Assembly: GCF_900169065.1 (NCBI RefSeq)
Contig: NZ_FXZB01000007.1
Coordinates: 1-64,000, forward strand
From: Brevibacterium aurantiacum
GTDB taxonomy: Bacteria; Actinomycetota; Actinomycetes; Actinomycetales; Brevibacteriaceae
Reading direction: 5' to 3'
Length of the DNA stretch: 64,000 bases
Under the pieces are notes generated by a model. The model was not told the origin of the DNA, did not search any database, and saw nothing but the letters and a program-made list of their open reading frames with translations. The translations under genes were made by a program, and so were the position numbers. Shown one piece after another: positions 16,431 to 26,300 of this stretch (the first letter of the stretch is position 1; every line of letters starts with the position of its first letter).

Positions 16431-17345
16431 TCAGGCCGGGAAAGTGAACCGTGTTTCGACGAGCTGATGATCGGACGGGAAACGGTTCTGCCGCTGGTTC
16501 GGGATGAGTTCGCAGCGTCCGCCGACATCGACGAAGCCGTCTTCGATCAGACCTTCGGCGCTGCAGCCACGCATCACACTGTCGACGACGTCGAGGCCGC
16601 GCGAGAAGATGAAGTCGATCCGATCACGGGGCTCGGCACCGTCGGCGCGGCCCGGTTCGGGCTTCTCCTGATGACCGGCGTGGGTGAGCGGCTCGATCGG
16701 AGACCATGTATCGGCCGGAGAGGCGACAGGGTCAGAGTGCACCGCGCGGAAGGTGTCGGTGAACCCGGCCGCCAGCAGTGCGTCGGGCGAGCGCCACGCG
16801 ATATCGGGTCGATCAGTGCGCGCCGACCAGTCCCCGGTGGACGGGGTATTGAAATCACCGCAGATGACGACGGGCAGATCGGCCTGACCGTCCTGGCCGC
16901 AGATACGGTCGGTCTCAGACAGGATCTCTTCGATCTGCTCGAGGCGTGGTGCCTCCTCGGCATCGGCGACGTCCTGTCCTTCCCCCTGCAGAGCTCGGTA
17001 GACCGCATAGGGGTACGGCGCGAGGTGGACGGACCAGACGAGTATCTGCGGCGAGTCCGGCAGCGGACGCACGAGTGCTGCCTGGGCATAGGGCAGCGTG
17101 CTGGTTTCCACCACCGTCAGCTGTCCGGAACTGAGCACAGCCGTGTCCCATCCCCGCTGCGCATGGTCTGCGAGGATCTTCGGTGCCAGGTTCTCTGCGG
17201 CGCTGCCCCAGCATTCCTGCAGCGCCAGAACGTCTGCTGGGAACTGCGCAGCGATCGCGTACTGCTTCTCTTGGCCGAAGTCGACTTCGCGGCCGCCGTA
17301 CCAGACGTTCCACGTCTGCAGGGTGAATGTGGTCGAAGTGGGCAT
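16431..17345 (-). CDS. endonuclease/exonuclease/phosphatase family protein
   Basis: The 304-residue protein is a single EEP domain with no signal peptide. Motifs are TLQTWNVWYGGR at the start, ADVLALQECWG near 36 with the metal-binding Glu, VVICGDFNTPS near 165, and FPSDHQLVETRF at the end with the catalytic Asp-His. EEP enzymes cleave phosphodiester or phosphomonoester bonds in nucleic acids, phospholipids or inositol phosphates. It is the last gene of the ABC transport operon, nine bases after the HAD gene, so a cytoplasmic role in breaking down an imported organophosphate is plausible. Confidence 0.85.
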   Translation of the reverse strand: MPTSTTFTLQTWNVWYGGREVDFGQEKQYAIAAQFPADVLALQECWGSAAENLAPKILADHAQRGWDTAVLSSGQLTVVETSTLPYAQAALVRPLPDSPQILVWSVHLAPYPYAVYRALQGEGQDVADAEEAPRLEQIEEILSETDRICGQDGQADLPVVICGDFNTPSTGDWSARTDRPDIAWRSPDALLAAGFTDTFRAVHSDPVASPADTWSPIEPLTHAGHQEKPEPGRADGAEPRDRIDFIFSRGLDVVDSVMRGCSAEGLIEDGFVDVGGRCELIPNQRQNRFPSDHQLVETRFTFPA

Positions 17346-17354
17346 GGCATCTCC

Positions 17355-18035
17355 TCAATGCTCGGTGTCGATGAGCAGCGAACGGGTTCGGGGATCGAAA
17401 CGCAGCTGCGCGAAGTGGCGCAATCGCACCTCGCCTGCCAGCTCGATGCTGGGATCGTTGTTGACTCCGATCACCGTGCATCCGGCCGTGTGCGCTGCTT
17501 GTGACCCGACCGGTGAGTCCTCGAAGGCGACCACCGTCGAGGCGGAGAGCCCGAGCCGTCGAGCAGCCAGAAGGTAGGGGTCCGGTGCCGGTTTGCCCTG
17601 GTCGACGTCGTCGATCGTGATGATGGCGTCGAAGAAGTCGAGCATTCCGGCACGTTCGAGGAGTCCGCGGACGTCCTCGCCTCGACCGTTGCTGGCCACA
17701 GCTATCGGAATGGTCCCTGACAATGAGGCCACGAGTTCGGGAGCGCCGGGCATGGGAGCGGCGACGTGCTCGAGGGCGGCGCTGTAGGCGCGGTCGACCT
17801 CGCCTGCCGTCGGCGGTCGGACATCGCCGGGCGAGCCGGGTGCCTCGTGAATGCGCTGAAGTCGGGCCACAGCCTCGTCCGAGGTGAGTCCGCGCAGGTC
17901 CTCGGGCGAGAGGCCACTGGCGGACATCGATGTCAGGTAACCGGCCATGAGGTCGATCCAGGGGGCTTCGGAGTCGACGAGGATGCCGTCGCAGTCGAAG
18001 ACGGCACCGGAGAATCCGGTGATGGAGTCGCTCAT
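17355..18035 (-). CDS. HAD family hydrolase, beta-phosphoglucomutase-like subfamily
   Basis: The 226-residue protein is a HAD phosphatase. Motif I is AVFDCDGILVDSE at about 11-23, with the nucleophilic Asp; the usual FDxDG has Cys in the middle. Motif II is IAVASNGR near 112, the Lys/Asp region is DDVDQGKPAPDPYLLAA near 142, and motif III is VVAFEDSPVGSQAA near 170. The cap is helical, between motifs I and II, as in phosphoglucomutase, phosphoglycolate phosphatase and sugar phosphatases. It overlaps the ATP-binding gene by ATGA, so it is made with the transporter. It could be a phosphatase or a phosphonoacetaldehyde-hydrolase analogue, but the phosphonatase Schiff-base lysine is not evident. 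Confidence 0.85.
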   Translation of the reverse strand: MSDSITGFSGAVFDCDGILVDSEAPWIDLMAGYLTSMSASGLSPEDLRGLTSDEAVARLQRIHEAPGSPGDVRPPTAGEVDRAYSAALEHVAAPMPGAPELVASLSGTIPIAVASNGRGEDVRGLLERAGMLDFFDAIITIDDVDQGKPAPDPYLLAARRLGLSASTVVAFEDSPVGSQAAHTAGCTVIGVNNDPSIELAGEVRLRHFAQLRFDPRTRSLLIDTEH

Positions 18036-19135
18036 GCGGGGACTCCTTCGGCGTCGGCGTCGTTCCGGTCCAGGCGCAGCGCGGGTTCAGCGGTGACCGA
18101 GGCATCGATGCGCATGCCGGGTTGCAAGTCATCGGCGTCGACCGAGGCCAGGGAGGCCGCCCACCGCGCCTTGTGGTCTCCGGGCAGCCCGAGGTGGACC
18201 ATTGTGCGCTCGCCGGTGTAGGTGCTGTGCTTGACCTCGAGGAAGCCGTCCGCGGCAGAAGTGATCGACAGGTTCTCGGGACGGACGAAAACGGTGTGAT
18301 CCGGTGCGGGCTCGATGGGAAGACGGTCGCGAATCGTCCAGTCTTGGCCCACGGCGAATTCGTTGATCGAGCCGACGAACCGGGCGACGAAGGCAGTGGC
18401 CGGAGACGAATACACCTCGTGCGGGGCGGAGTACTGCTCGATCCTGCCGTCGTTCATCACCGCCACGCGGTCGGCGATCGCCAGAGCCTCTCCCTGGTCA
18501 TGGGTGATGAAGACCGTCGTCGTGCCCAGCGCCTGCTGCACTCGACGAATCTCATCACGCAGCGAGGAGCGGACCGAAGCGTCGAGTGCGGATAGCGGCT
18601 CGTCGAGCAGCAGGACCTTCGGCTGAGTGGCCAGCGCGCGGGCCAGAGCGACACGCTGCTGCTGCCCGCCAGAAAGCTGATGCGGGAAGCGGGCGCCCAT
18701 TCCGGTCAGGCCGCAGATCTCGAGGAGCTCCTCGGTGCGTCGACGGCGTGCTCCGGCGTCGACCTTGCGGATCCGCAGGCCGTATTCGATGTTGTCGCTG
18801 ACCCCGAGATTGGGGAACAGGCTGTAGCTCTGGAACACCATGCCCATGTCGCGGCTGTTGGGTGGCAGCTTGAGGACGGATTCGCCGCCGACGAGGACAT
18901 CTCCTCCGTTGACCGGTTCGAAACCGGCGAGGATGCGCAAGGTTGTCGTCTTGCCGCAGCCGGACGGTCCGAGGAAGCTGACCATGCTGCCCGCTTCGAT
19001 GTCGATGTTGAAGTCGTTGAGCACCTCGGTGCCGCCGTAGGACTTGTTGACGTGTTCGAAGCGCACGGCTTCGGGCTCATCTGTGTGTTCGATGCCCGAT
19101 CGTGATGGGCGAGGGCGGTTATCCGCAGTGGTCAT
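18032..19135 (-). CDS. ABC transporter ATP-binding protein, spermidine/iron/phosphonate (CUT1-MOI type)
   Basis: This 367-residue ATPase has Walker A GPSGCGKTTT near 54-63, Q-loop VFQSYSLFPNLGV, signature LSGGQQQRVALARAL near 150, Walker B LLLDEPLSALD and a switch His in FITHDQGEA. The extra 130 C-terminal residues form the TOBE/OB domain (HTVFVRPENLSITSA), typical of PotA, FbpC and PhnT. It supplies energy for the two permeases encoded upstream. It overlaps the permease gene by ATGA and is followed, with another ATGA overlap, by the HAD hydrolase. Confidence 0.92.
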   Translation of the reverse strand: MTTADNRPRPSRSGIEHTDEPEAVRFEHVNKSYGGTEVLNDFNIDIEAGSMVSFLGPSGCGKTTTLRILAGFEPVNGGDVLVGGESVLKLPPNSRDMGMVFQSYSLFPNLGVSDNIEYGLRIRKVDAGARRRRTEELLEICGLTGMGARFPHQLSGGQQQRVALARALATQPKVLLLDEPLSALDASVRSSLRDEIRRVQQALGTTTVFITHDQGEALAIADRVAVMNDGRIEQYSAPHEVYSSPATAFVARFVGSINEFAVGQDWTIRDRLPIEPAPDHTVFVRPENLSITSAADGFLEVKHSTYTGERTMVHLGLPGDHKARWAASLASVDADDLQPGMRIDASVTAEPALRLDRNDADAEGVPA

Positions 19136-20052
19136 GGGGTCTCGTCGTCCTTTCGAAAAGCACCGGCGGCCTGGGAGACGGCCGGTTCATCGGCTTCGGG
19201 CTCATCGTGCTCGCTGACAGCGCTCGGTCGATGGCCGAAGCGCGAGGCGCTCACGGTGGCGGCAGCCAGCAGCAGCCATGTGGTGAGGTTGAGCAGCACG
19301 GACAGGGTGATCGAACCGCGGAAGTTCGTGCTTGAGAGTGTATTGAGGAATACCGGCAGGGTGTTGATCGACAGAGTCGCGGCCACCGTGTACTCCGCAA
19401 TGGACAGGGCGAAGGTGAAGAAGACCGAGAACATCACCGGTCCTCGGATGTTGGGAATGATGACCCGCCGCAGTGTGGTCCCGAGCCCGGCGCCGAGGAT
19501 CGATGAGGACTCGAAGAGCGTGCGCAGCGGCAGGGTGGACAGCCCCGCGTCGATCGATCGGAATGTGAAGGGCAGGCACAGGATGACGTAGGTGCCGACG
19601 AGCACGAGCGGCAGATCCTGCGACTGCAGCATCGTATTCAGCTGCATGCCGAGGCTGCCCCGGCCCTGAGCCGCCAGGCTGCGCAGCACTGCTGAGAGTC
19701 CGGCGACGATCGCGATGGCCGGCACGACCAGAGGCAGGGTGCACAGGATGCTGAGCACCGACCGCAGCCGAGGCGCCCAGAGGTGGACGGCGACAACTGC
19801 AGGAACCAGCGTGACCACGAGGATGACGGCAGCGAGCACGGACACGACGAGGCTGCGCATGAGCGGGGCCACGATCTTTCCGGAGTCGGCCAGGCCGGTG
19901 AGCCCGGACGTGGTGAAGCTGCCGTCGGCGCGGAAGAACGAATATATCAGCGAGCTCAGCAGCGGAGTAAGGATGAAGATCGCCAGCGCCGCGAGCGGCA
20001 GCCACGCCAAGAATCTCTTCATCCGCGGGGAGCTGTTCAGGTGTTCAGCCAC
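19132..20052 (-). CDS. ABC transporter permease
   Basis: The 306-residue inner-membrane protein has about six helices and the EAA loop (SSILGAGLGTTLRRVIIPNI near 190) that contacts the ATPase. It is the second permease of the pair. The GTG start at 20052 overlaps the end of the first permease by 16 bases and has GAGGAG eight bases upstream. The C-terminal tail is acidic and hydrophilic. Family relatives transport iron, putrescine, thiamine or 2-aminoethylphosphonate. Confidence 0.88.
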   Translation of the reverse strand: MAEHLNSSPRMKRFLAWLPLAALAIFILTPLLSSLIYSFFRADGSFTTSGLTGLADSGKIVAPLMRSLVVSVLAAVILVVTLVPAVVAVHLWAPRLRSVLSILCTLPLVVPAIAIVAGLSAVLRSLAAQGRGSLGMQLNTMLQSQDLPLVLVGTYVILCLPFTFRSIDAGLSTLPLRTLFESSSILGAGLGTTLRRVIIPNIRGPVMFSVFFTFALSIAEYTVAATLSINTLPVFLNTLSSTNFRGSITLSVLLNLTTWLLLAAATVSASRFGHRPSAVSEHDEPEADEPAVSQAAGAFRKDDETP

Positions 20053-20966
20053 TTGGCGCTCCTCTTCATCAATGCGTTGTAGGCGATGAGGACGATCACG
20101 GCGATCGCTCCCGTCGTCACGCCCAGGGCCATCGCCACTCCTTCTCCGCCGGTGGCCGCAGAACCGGCGAGCTGGCCGGCGATCTCGAGCGGGATGAGGG
20201 GGAAGCCTCCCGTGCCGATGAGCACTGCTGCCGAGGCGTGGGTGCCGAAGGCGGAACCGAACATGAGCAGCCAGGCACCCAGCAGGGCGGGAGTGATCAC
20301 AGGCAGTCCGACACGGCGCCAGAAGGTCACGCTGGTGCCGCCCAACGACGTGTTGGCCTCACGCCACTGCTGTCTGAGCGAGACGAAGCTGGGAAGCGTG
20401 AGAAGGATCATCGTGGGGATGAGGAAGTACTGGTACATGAGGATCAGACCCTTGACGCTGTAGAGCGTGAAGGTCGAATCGACCGCCGTGATCAGCGCGG
20501 TGAAGTATCCGGTGTTGCCGACCGCGACGATGAAGGAGAACGCCAGAGGAACGCCTCCGTCGTTGGCCAGCACGCTGGAGATCACGGCGGTGATGGAGTC
20601 GACGATCTTCGACTTCACGGTCGAGATCGCCCAGGCGCAGAGACCGCCGAAGATCGCGGCCACGGTGGCGGCGGTGAACGACAGGAGGAGGCTGTTGCCC
20701 AGGGCCATCGAACGCGATCCCGAGCCCAGCGCGGTGAAGTTGTCGAGGCCGAAGGTCTTCGTGCCGGGTTCGCTGCCGGGAACGAGGAGCGAGGTCGCCA
20801 CCATTCCGCCGATCGGGATCACGAAGAACAGCACGATGATGACCGCGATCGGTGCCAGGGCCGTCCAGGCCGGTGAGAGGGCTCGCCTGCGCCGTGGGCC
20901 GGCCGGAGCAGGTTCTGCTTCGGCCGGCCCAGCGGTGCGGGGCAGCGACTGTGGAACTGAGGTCAT
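20037..20966 (-). CDS. ABC transporter permease
   Basis: This 309-residue permease has a proline-rich cytoplasmic start followed by six helices and an EAA-type loop (ANTSLGGTSVTFWRRVGLPVITPALL near 215). It pairs with the next permease. Its ATG overlaps the stop of the binding-protein gene by four bases. Together with binding protein and ATPase it forms a complete importer of the iron/polyamine/phosphonate type. Confidence 0.88.
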   Translation of the reverse strand: MTSVPQSLPRTAGPAEAEPAPAGPRRRRALSPAWTALAPIAVIIVLFFVIPIGGMVATSLLVPGSEPGTKTFGLDNFTALGSGSRSMALGNSLLLSFTAATVAAIFGGLCAWAISTVKSKIVDSITAVISSVLANDGGVPLAFSFIVAVGNTGYFTALITAVDSTFTLYSVKGLILMYQYFLIPTMILLTLPSFVSLRQQWREANTSLGGTSVTFWRRVGLPVITPALLGAWLLMFGSAFGTHASAAVLIGTGGFPLIPLEIAGQLAGSAATGGEGVAMALGVTTGAIAVIVLIAYNALMKRSAKWLNT

Positions 20967-22102
20967 CCGATGGCTTTCGCCCAGTTGTCAGCCAGGACCT
21001 TCTGCTGCGAATCCCGCTGTTCCTGAGTCGGCTGCGGCGCCGTCTGGTCGACCGCATCATCGAGCAGCTTCGACAGTGCATCGTCGTCGACGGTGTGGGC
21101 TTCGACCATGGCGTCGAGGCGACCGGGCAAGACGTAGCCTTCGAGCAGCAGGTTCTGTCCCTCGTCGCTGAAGACGAATTCCTGCCACAGGCGTGCAACC
21201 GCTGGGTGTGGTGCATCATCGTTGATCGATGCCGCGTAGTAGGAGGCGACGGTGCCGTCGGACGGGATGGAGATCGACATGTCCACCCCACCGTCAGCAA
21301 GGTCGTCCGCCCACTGCAGGAGCAGGTAGTCCCAGTTGACGGCAATCGGCGTCTCACCGGTCTCGAACGTTCCGGCCTCGGCCTCTGTCGGTACGAGGTT
21401 GCCCTTGTCCGAGAGCTCGGCGAAGTAGTCGATGCCCGGCTGAATGTCGTCGAGCGAGCCGTCGTTGGCCAGGGACGCGGCGACGACGGCCATGAAGCCG
21501 GCTTCGCCAGTCGTCGGGTTGCCGCGCATGGCGACCTTGCCCTTGTACTCGGGCTCGAGTAGCTCGGCGAAGCTCTTCGGGCACTTCTTCACGGTTTCGG
21601 AGTCACAGCCGATGGCCATGGTCCCGCCGAGGTGGTTGAACCAGGTGCCGTCCGGTGCCTTCATGTTCTCGGGGATGTCATCGGCGGTCTCGGGATAGTA
21701 TTCGGCGAGCAGGCCCTCCTCTGCGGCGTCGACGGCGAAGGATTCGCCGGTGTCGAGGTAGTCGAGAGAGGTTTCCTGCCCCTGCCTGTTCTTGACCGCG
21801 TTGATGAGGTCTTGGCTCGCGCCGGTCGAGGTGTCGTTGTCGATCTCGATGTCGTACTTCTCCGAGAACGCGTCGAGCAGCCCGCCGTAGTTGGCCCAGT
21901 CGGGGTAGAGGCCCATGACATTGAGTGATCCCTCCGCCTGAGCAGCCTCGACGAGAGCGTCCATGCCCCCGCCGTCTTCGACCGACGTCGCCGATCGCCA
22001 ATTGGCCGATTCCTCGGACTCGGCGCTGTCACCGCAGCCGGACAGGGCGGCCAGAGCGCCCACTGCGAGGGCAGCCGTGAGCTTTCGTGTGTGTTTGAGC
22101 AT
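20963..22102 (-). CDS. ABC transporter substrate-binding lipoprotein
   Basis: The 379-residue protein starts with a lipoprotein signal (MLKHTRKL, hydrophobic core, lipobox LSGC near residue 20), so it would be anchored outside the membrane. The mature part is a periplasmic-binding fold of the extracellular solute-binding group 1/6 type: LNVMGLYPDWANYGGLLDAF near the start and GETPIAVNWDYLLLQW near 235. These proteins bind polyamines, iron, thiamine or phosphonates. ATG 22102 is used because AAAGGCGAG lies upstream and the lipobox fits; the frame runs to 22150. It is the first gene of a six-gene operon with a GntR regulator divergent from it. Confidence 0.88.
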   Translation of the reverse strand: MLKHTRKLTAALAVGALAALSGCGDSAESEESANWRSATSVEDGGGMDALVEAAQAEGSLNVMGLYPDWANYGGLLDAFSEKYDIEIDNDTSTGASQDLINAVKNRQGQETSLDYLDTGESFAVDAAEEGLLAEYYPETADDIPENMKAPDGTWFNHLGGTMAIGCDSETVKKCPKSFAELLEPEYKGKVAMRGNPTTGEAGFMAVVAASLANDGSLDDIQPGIDYFAELSDKGNLVPTEAEAGTFETGETPIAVNWDYLLLQWADDLADGGVDMSISIPSDGTVASYYAASINDDAPHPAVARLWQEFVFSDEGQNLLLEGYVLPGRLDAMVEAHTVDDDALSKLLDDAVDQTAPQPTQEQRDSQQKVLADNWAKAIG

Positions 22103-22208
22103 CGTCGTACTCGCCTTTCGGACTTGTGCGCAAGCGCATTGTGTTCTCATTCGAAGTGCTTCGATCCATCCCCACGATAGGGGACAGATGGAAGATAGAC
22201 AACCTAGA

Positions 22209-22218
22209 TCACTAGTGA
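22209..22218. promoter_or_regulatory. palindromic operator, site 1
   Basis: TCACTAGTGA is a perfect 10-bp palindrome. The same core occurs in site 2 at 22240-22251, with the centres 32 bases apart, about three helical turns. It lies in the intergenic region between the ABC operon and its divergent GntR regulator gene. Confidence 0.7.
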
Positions 22219-22239
22219 GGTTCTAAGAGTAGAATAATC

Positions 22240-22251
22240 CTCACTAGTGAG
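22240..22251. promoter_or_regulatory. palindromic operator, site 2
   Basis: CTCACTAGTGAG is a perfect 12-bp palindrome, two bases longer than the core shared with site 1. The rest of the 22103-22441 intergenic stretch is otherwise ordinary; between the two sites lies AAGAGTAGAATAATCC, which may hold a promoter -10 box. The pair is best explained as binding sites of the GntR/UTRA protein at 22442. Confidence 0.7.
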
Positions 22252-22441
22252 CCTAACCGCGAAAATTCCGTGCGTATGAACTCTGCCGGGCTGCTCACAG
22301 CGTCGAGACAAGGTGACGGTGACGCTCCAGTGCGTGCGGCCATCGCCAGCTCGGAGCTTGCGGTAGCGTAGGTGCACGGCACTGACAGCAGTGCTGAGCG
22401 TGCTGGCTCTATTGGGAATACATCATGGGAGGACTGAAGGC

Positions 22442-23233
22442 GTGACCGAGTCGCAACTGCAGCCGTCTGGATCCGGCGGAGCGCGGTACGAGCAGATCGC
22501 GGAGCAGATACGCGAATCGATTCGCACGGGGGCACGGCAGGTGGGTCAGAGCCTCGAATCCGAAGCAGCTCTGGCCTCCGAGTACGAAGTCGCACCGGGC
22601 ACGGTGCGCGAAGCGCTGCGACTGCTGGTCAGCGAGGGAACCGTGGGAGGTCGGCGCGGAGCTCGCAAGATGGTGCTGCGCAGGCCTCGGCCGGCGGCAG
22701 TGGCTGAGGAGTTCCGCAGCTTCGCTCAGTGGGCCAGCGCGCACGGGCGGACCCCGGGCGGCCAGGTCATCGAGCAGCGCTGGCGCATTGCGGGGGATGA
22801 GACGGCCGCGGCACTCAAAGTCGATCCTCGTGCCCGTGTGCTGCGGGTTCTTCGTGTGCGTCTACTCGACGGCGAGAAGGTCATGGTCGAACGGACGAGC
22901 TACCCCGAGGATCTCGGCGACTTGGTCGAGAAGGTTCCCAACGATGCAGCCTCGGTCAGTCGCAGCCTCGCCCAGCAGTACGGGATCGTCTTCGCCGGTG
23001 CTGATCACGTCTTCTCGGCGACCGTCTGCGGTCAGCAGGATGCAGACCTGCTGGGGGTTGCACGCGGACGACCGCTGCTGCGCCACCTGCGCCGCAGCCG
23101 CGACAGCGCGGGGCGGCCGTTGGAGATATCCGAAGACCGCTATCTGGCCAACATCCTGTCCGTGGCGATGTCGAACGGTCGCAATGTCAACCCGATCAGC
23201 TGGCTGACTGCCGACGAACCGAACTGGTTCTGA
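22442..23233 (+). CDS. GntR family transcriptional regulator, HutC/UTRA subfamily
   Basis: This 263-residue protein has an N-terminal GntR winged helix (residues about 10-75: YEQIAEQIRESIRTG, ALASEYEVAPGTVREALRLL) and a C-terminal UTRA ligand domain (about 90-250). HutC-type regulators bind sugars, phosphosugars, histidine derivatives or phosphonates (PhnF). GTG 22442 is selected for the GGGAGGA site eight bases upstream; the frame upstream to 22391 has no better start. It faces the ABC transporter operon, with two palindromes between, so it probably represses that operon and may respond to the imported compound. A hairpin follows the gene. Confidence 0.88.
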   Translation: MTESQLQPSGSGGARYEQIAEQIRESIRTGARQVGQSLESEAALASEYEVAPGTVREALRLLVSEGTVGGRRGARKMVLRRPRPAAVAEEFRSFAQWASAHGRTPGGQVIEQRWRIAGDETAAALKVDPRARVLRVLRVRLLDGEKVMVERTSYPEDLGDLVEKVPNDAASVSRSLAQQYGIVFAGADHVFSATVCGQQDADLLGVARGRPLLRHLRRSRDSAGRPLEISEDRYLANILSVAMSNGRNVNPISWLTADEPNWF

Positions 23234-23262
23234 TTTCGTCGCCGACACCCGAACAGCAGACA

Positions 23263-23299
23263 GCGGCTCGGACACCTCGATCCGAGGTATCAGAGCCGC
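23263..23299. terminator. terminator-like hairpin between GntR gene and putA
   Basis: GCGGCTC (23263-23269) pairs with GAGCCGC (23293-23299), and inside it ACCTCG (23274-23279) pairs with CGAGGT (23283-23288) around a three-base loop. A four-base internal bulge lies on each side. No T-run follows. It sits between two convergent genes and may serve both. Confidence 0.5.
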
Positions 23300-23345
23300 C
23301 GTCCGCCAACCGATCGGCTGGGTCAGAGCCAGCAGGTCGGCTGGG

Positions 23346-26300
23346 TCAGGCCTTGAGCTCGGCCGCCAGCTCGTGGAAGTCCCGACTGGGGTTGCCGAAG
23401 CGGTGCAGGGTCATCGACACTGCCTGCTCCTGCACGTAGTACCGCATCTCCACCCGCGCCGAGGAGGTCACCGGTTCATCGATGACCGCAACTTCGGGGC
23501 GTGGTGCGGTGGCCGCCAGCAGCTCAGGTTCCTGCGGTCCGAGCACGCGGATGCGGGCACCGACGGAGTCGTCGTAGCGTCCTTCGCCGACCATGTCGGC
23601 AAAGACCGTGGCGGACTCGGTGCGAGCCGCAACCCCGGCGTTCGTCGCCGCAATCTTCACCTCGGAGGCGACGTCCTCGGCGATGGACAGCTGCACCGTT
23701 GATCCGACGGATTTCGCCGCATGCAGCGAGCGCTCCAGGTCGAACACCGTAGTCGTCGAGATCACCCGCAGTGTGACCGGACGGGGCCGGTAGCGGAAGA
23801 TGTTGGCCTCTGACTGCAGGCCCGTGTGATCCTTCGCCGCGCCGAACTCCCGCGCCAGCCAACGTTCGTCGTCGGCCTTGGCCAGTTCCAGGTTCTGGCT
23901 TGCGTCAGTGGCGCCTGGCAGTGTGGAGGGATCGTCGGTGTAGTGGCCGAAGAGCATGAGGTAGTTCGGGCCACCGGCCTTCGAGCCGAGCCCGACGGAG
24001 GACTGCTTCCAGCCGCCGAAGGACTGGCGCCGAACGATTGCACCGGTGATGCCGCGGTTGACGTAGGCGTTGCCGACCTGGACATGGTCGAGCCAGGTGC
24101 GCACCTCCTCGGGGTCGAGGGAGTGGATGCCGCCGGTGAGGCCGAAGTCCACATCATTCTGGAACTCGATGGCCTCGTCGAGGTCGCGGGCGTGCATGAG
24201 ACCGAGCACCGGACCGAACACCTCGGTGAGGTGGAAGAAGGATCCCGGCTTGACGCCGTCCTTGATTCCCGGGCTCCACAGCCGGCCCGTGTCATCGAGC
24301 TGCTGAGGCTCGAGCAGCCAGGACTCACCCGGTTCGAGGGAGGTCAGGGCCCGTTCGAGCTTGTCGGCGGGATCCTCGGTCAGCGGTCCCATGGTTGCCG
24401 ACATGTTCGCAGGCCAGTCGACGACCATCGACGAGGCGGCATCGATGAGCTGGCGCCGGTAGCGCTCCGAATCATAGGTTGAGCCCACCATGATGCCCAG
24501 CGAGGCGGCCGAGCACTTCTGACCGGCATGGCCGAAAGCGGAGTACACGAGGTCGGCAACAGCCAGGTCCCGGTCCGCCGCAGGAGTGATGAGCAGGGCG
24601 TTCTTGCCGGAGGTCTCGGCATTGACGTGCAGGTCAGGACGGAAGGACTTGAACAGAGCGGCCGTCTCGGAGGCACCCGTGAGGATGACACGGTCGACAT
24701 CCGGATGGGCGACGAGGTGACGGCTGAGGTCACGGTCGGACGGGGTGCACAGCTGCAGCACGTCCTTCGGAACGCCGGCTTGCCACAGGCAGTCGATGAT
24801 GAGTGCCGAGCAGTGCTGGGTGGGGTTCGAGGGCTTGTGGATCACGGCCGAACCTGCGGCCAAAGCTGCCACGGTGCCACCGGTGGGGATGGCGATGGGG
24901 AAGTTCCACGGCGGGGTGACGACGACCATCTCATCGGGGACGAAGCTCGCCCCCTCGAGGGTCTCCAGCTCCGCGGCGTTGAGAGCGTAGTAGCGGATGA
25001 AGTCGATGGCTTCGGAGATCTCCGGATCGGACTGCGAGGGCATCTTGCCCACCTCGGCGGCCTCGACGGCGATGAACTCACCGCGGCGTGCGGCGAAGAT
25101 CTCGGCCGCACGGTGGAGGATCTCGCCACGTCCGGCAGCACCGAGCTCGCGCCAGGCCTTCGCCGCCTTACGACCGCCGGCGATCATCTCATCGAGCTGC
25201 GCTGCCGAATCGACCTTCGGCGTCTTCGGGCGGTCGTCGAGGTATCCGGGAGCGGTCGCCTCGGCGATGATGGCCTTGACCCACTTCTGGTTCGCGGGCA
25301 GCGAGGGATCGGTGTCGGGCTCATTGAAGAATTCGGTCGGTGCCGTGCCCGGGACATCGCGTTCGGCCGCACGGTTCTGCCCACGGTTGGGCATGGGAGC
25401 GGAATCGCCGTCTGTCGCGAGAATGTCTTCGAGCTGCCGGACGGAGTCCTCGAAGCGGTTGGCCTCGCGGACGAAGACGTCGTTGCCGTTGGCCAGGTCG
25501 AAGATGCCCGACATGAAGTTCTCGGACGAGGAATTCTCCTCGAGCCTGCGCACGAGGTAGGAGATGGCGACGTCGAATTCCTTCGGGTGCACGGCCGGGA
25601 CATAGAGGAGAAGGTCTCCGACGTCCTCCGTCACTGCGGCGGCCTGTTCCGAGGCCATGCCCTGCAGCATCTCGAACTCCACCCGGTTCGTGACCTCACG
25701 GTCGACGGACAGGTGGTGGGCGAAGGCGATGTCGAAGAGGTTGTGGCCGGCCACGCCGATGCGCAGCCCCTTCATCCGCTCGGGCGTGAAGAGCCAATGG
25801 AGGACGCGCTTGTAGTTCGCGTCGGTGGACTGCTTCGAGTCGCACGTGGTGGCGGGCCAGCCGGCGATCTCCGCGTGGACGGTCTCCATCGCCAGGTTCG
25901 CGCCCTTGACGAGGCGAACCTTGATTCCGACCCCGCCATCGGCGACGCGTTCGTTGGCGAATTCGCTCAGGCGCTGCACGGCCCCCAGGGCATCGGGCTG
26001 GTAGCCCTGGATCACGATTCCGGCCTCGAGGTTCTTGAACTCGGGTTCGGCGAGCAGGCGAGTGAAGACCGCGATCGTGAGCTCGAGGTCCCGGTACTCC
26101 TCCATGTCGAGGTTGACGAACTTGGACCCGGTCGGTGCCTTCGCCGCCTGCTGGTAGAGCGGGCGCAGGCGTTCGACGACGTAGTCGACGGTGTCGTCGA
26201 AGGCCCACATCGAGATCTGAGAAGCGACGGAGGAGACCTTGACGGAGACGTAGTCGACGTCCTCGCGCGCCAGCAGGCGGTGGGTCTCTTCGAGGTGATG

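Noticed and set aside
15927-17504. 525-codon plus-strand frame
   Set aside because: It spans the end of the FAD monooxygenase and the antisense of the EEP gene, both well supported on other frames.
16915-18132. 405-codon minus-strand frame
   Set aside because: Arg/Pro-rich out-of-frame reading of the HAD and EEP genes; no domain.
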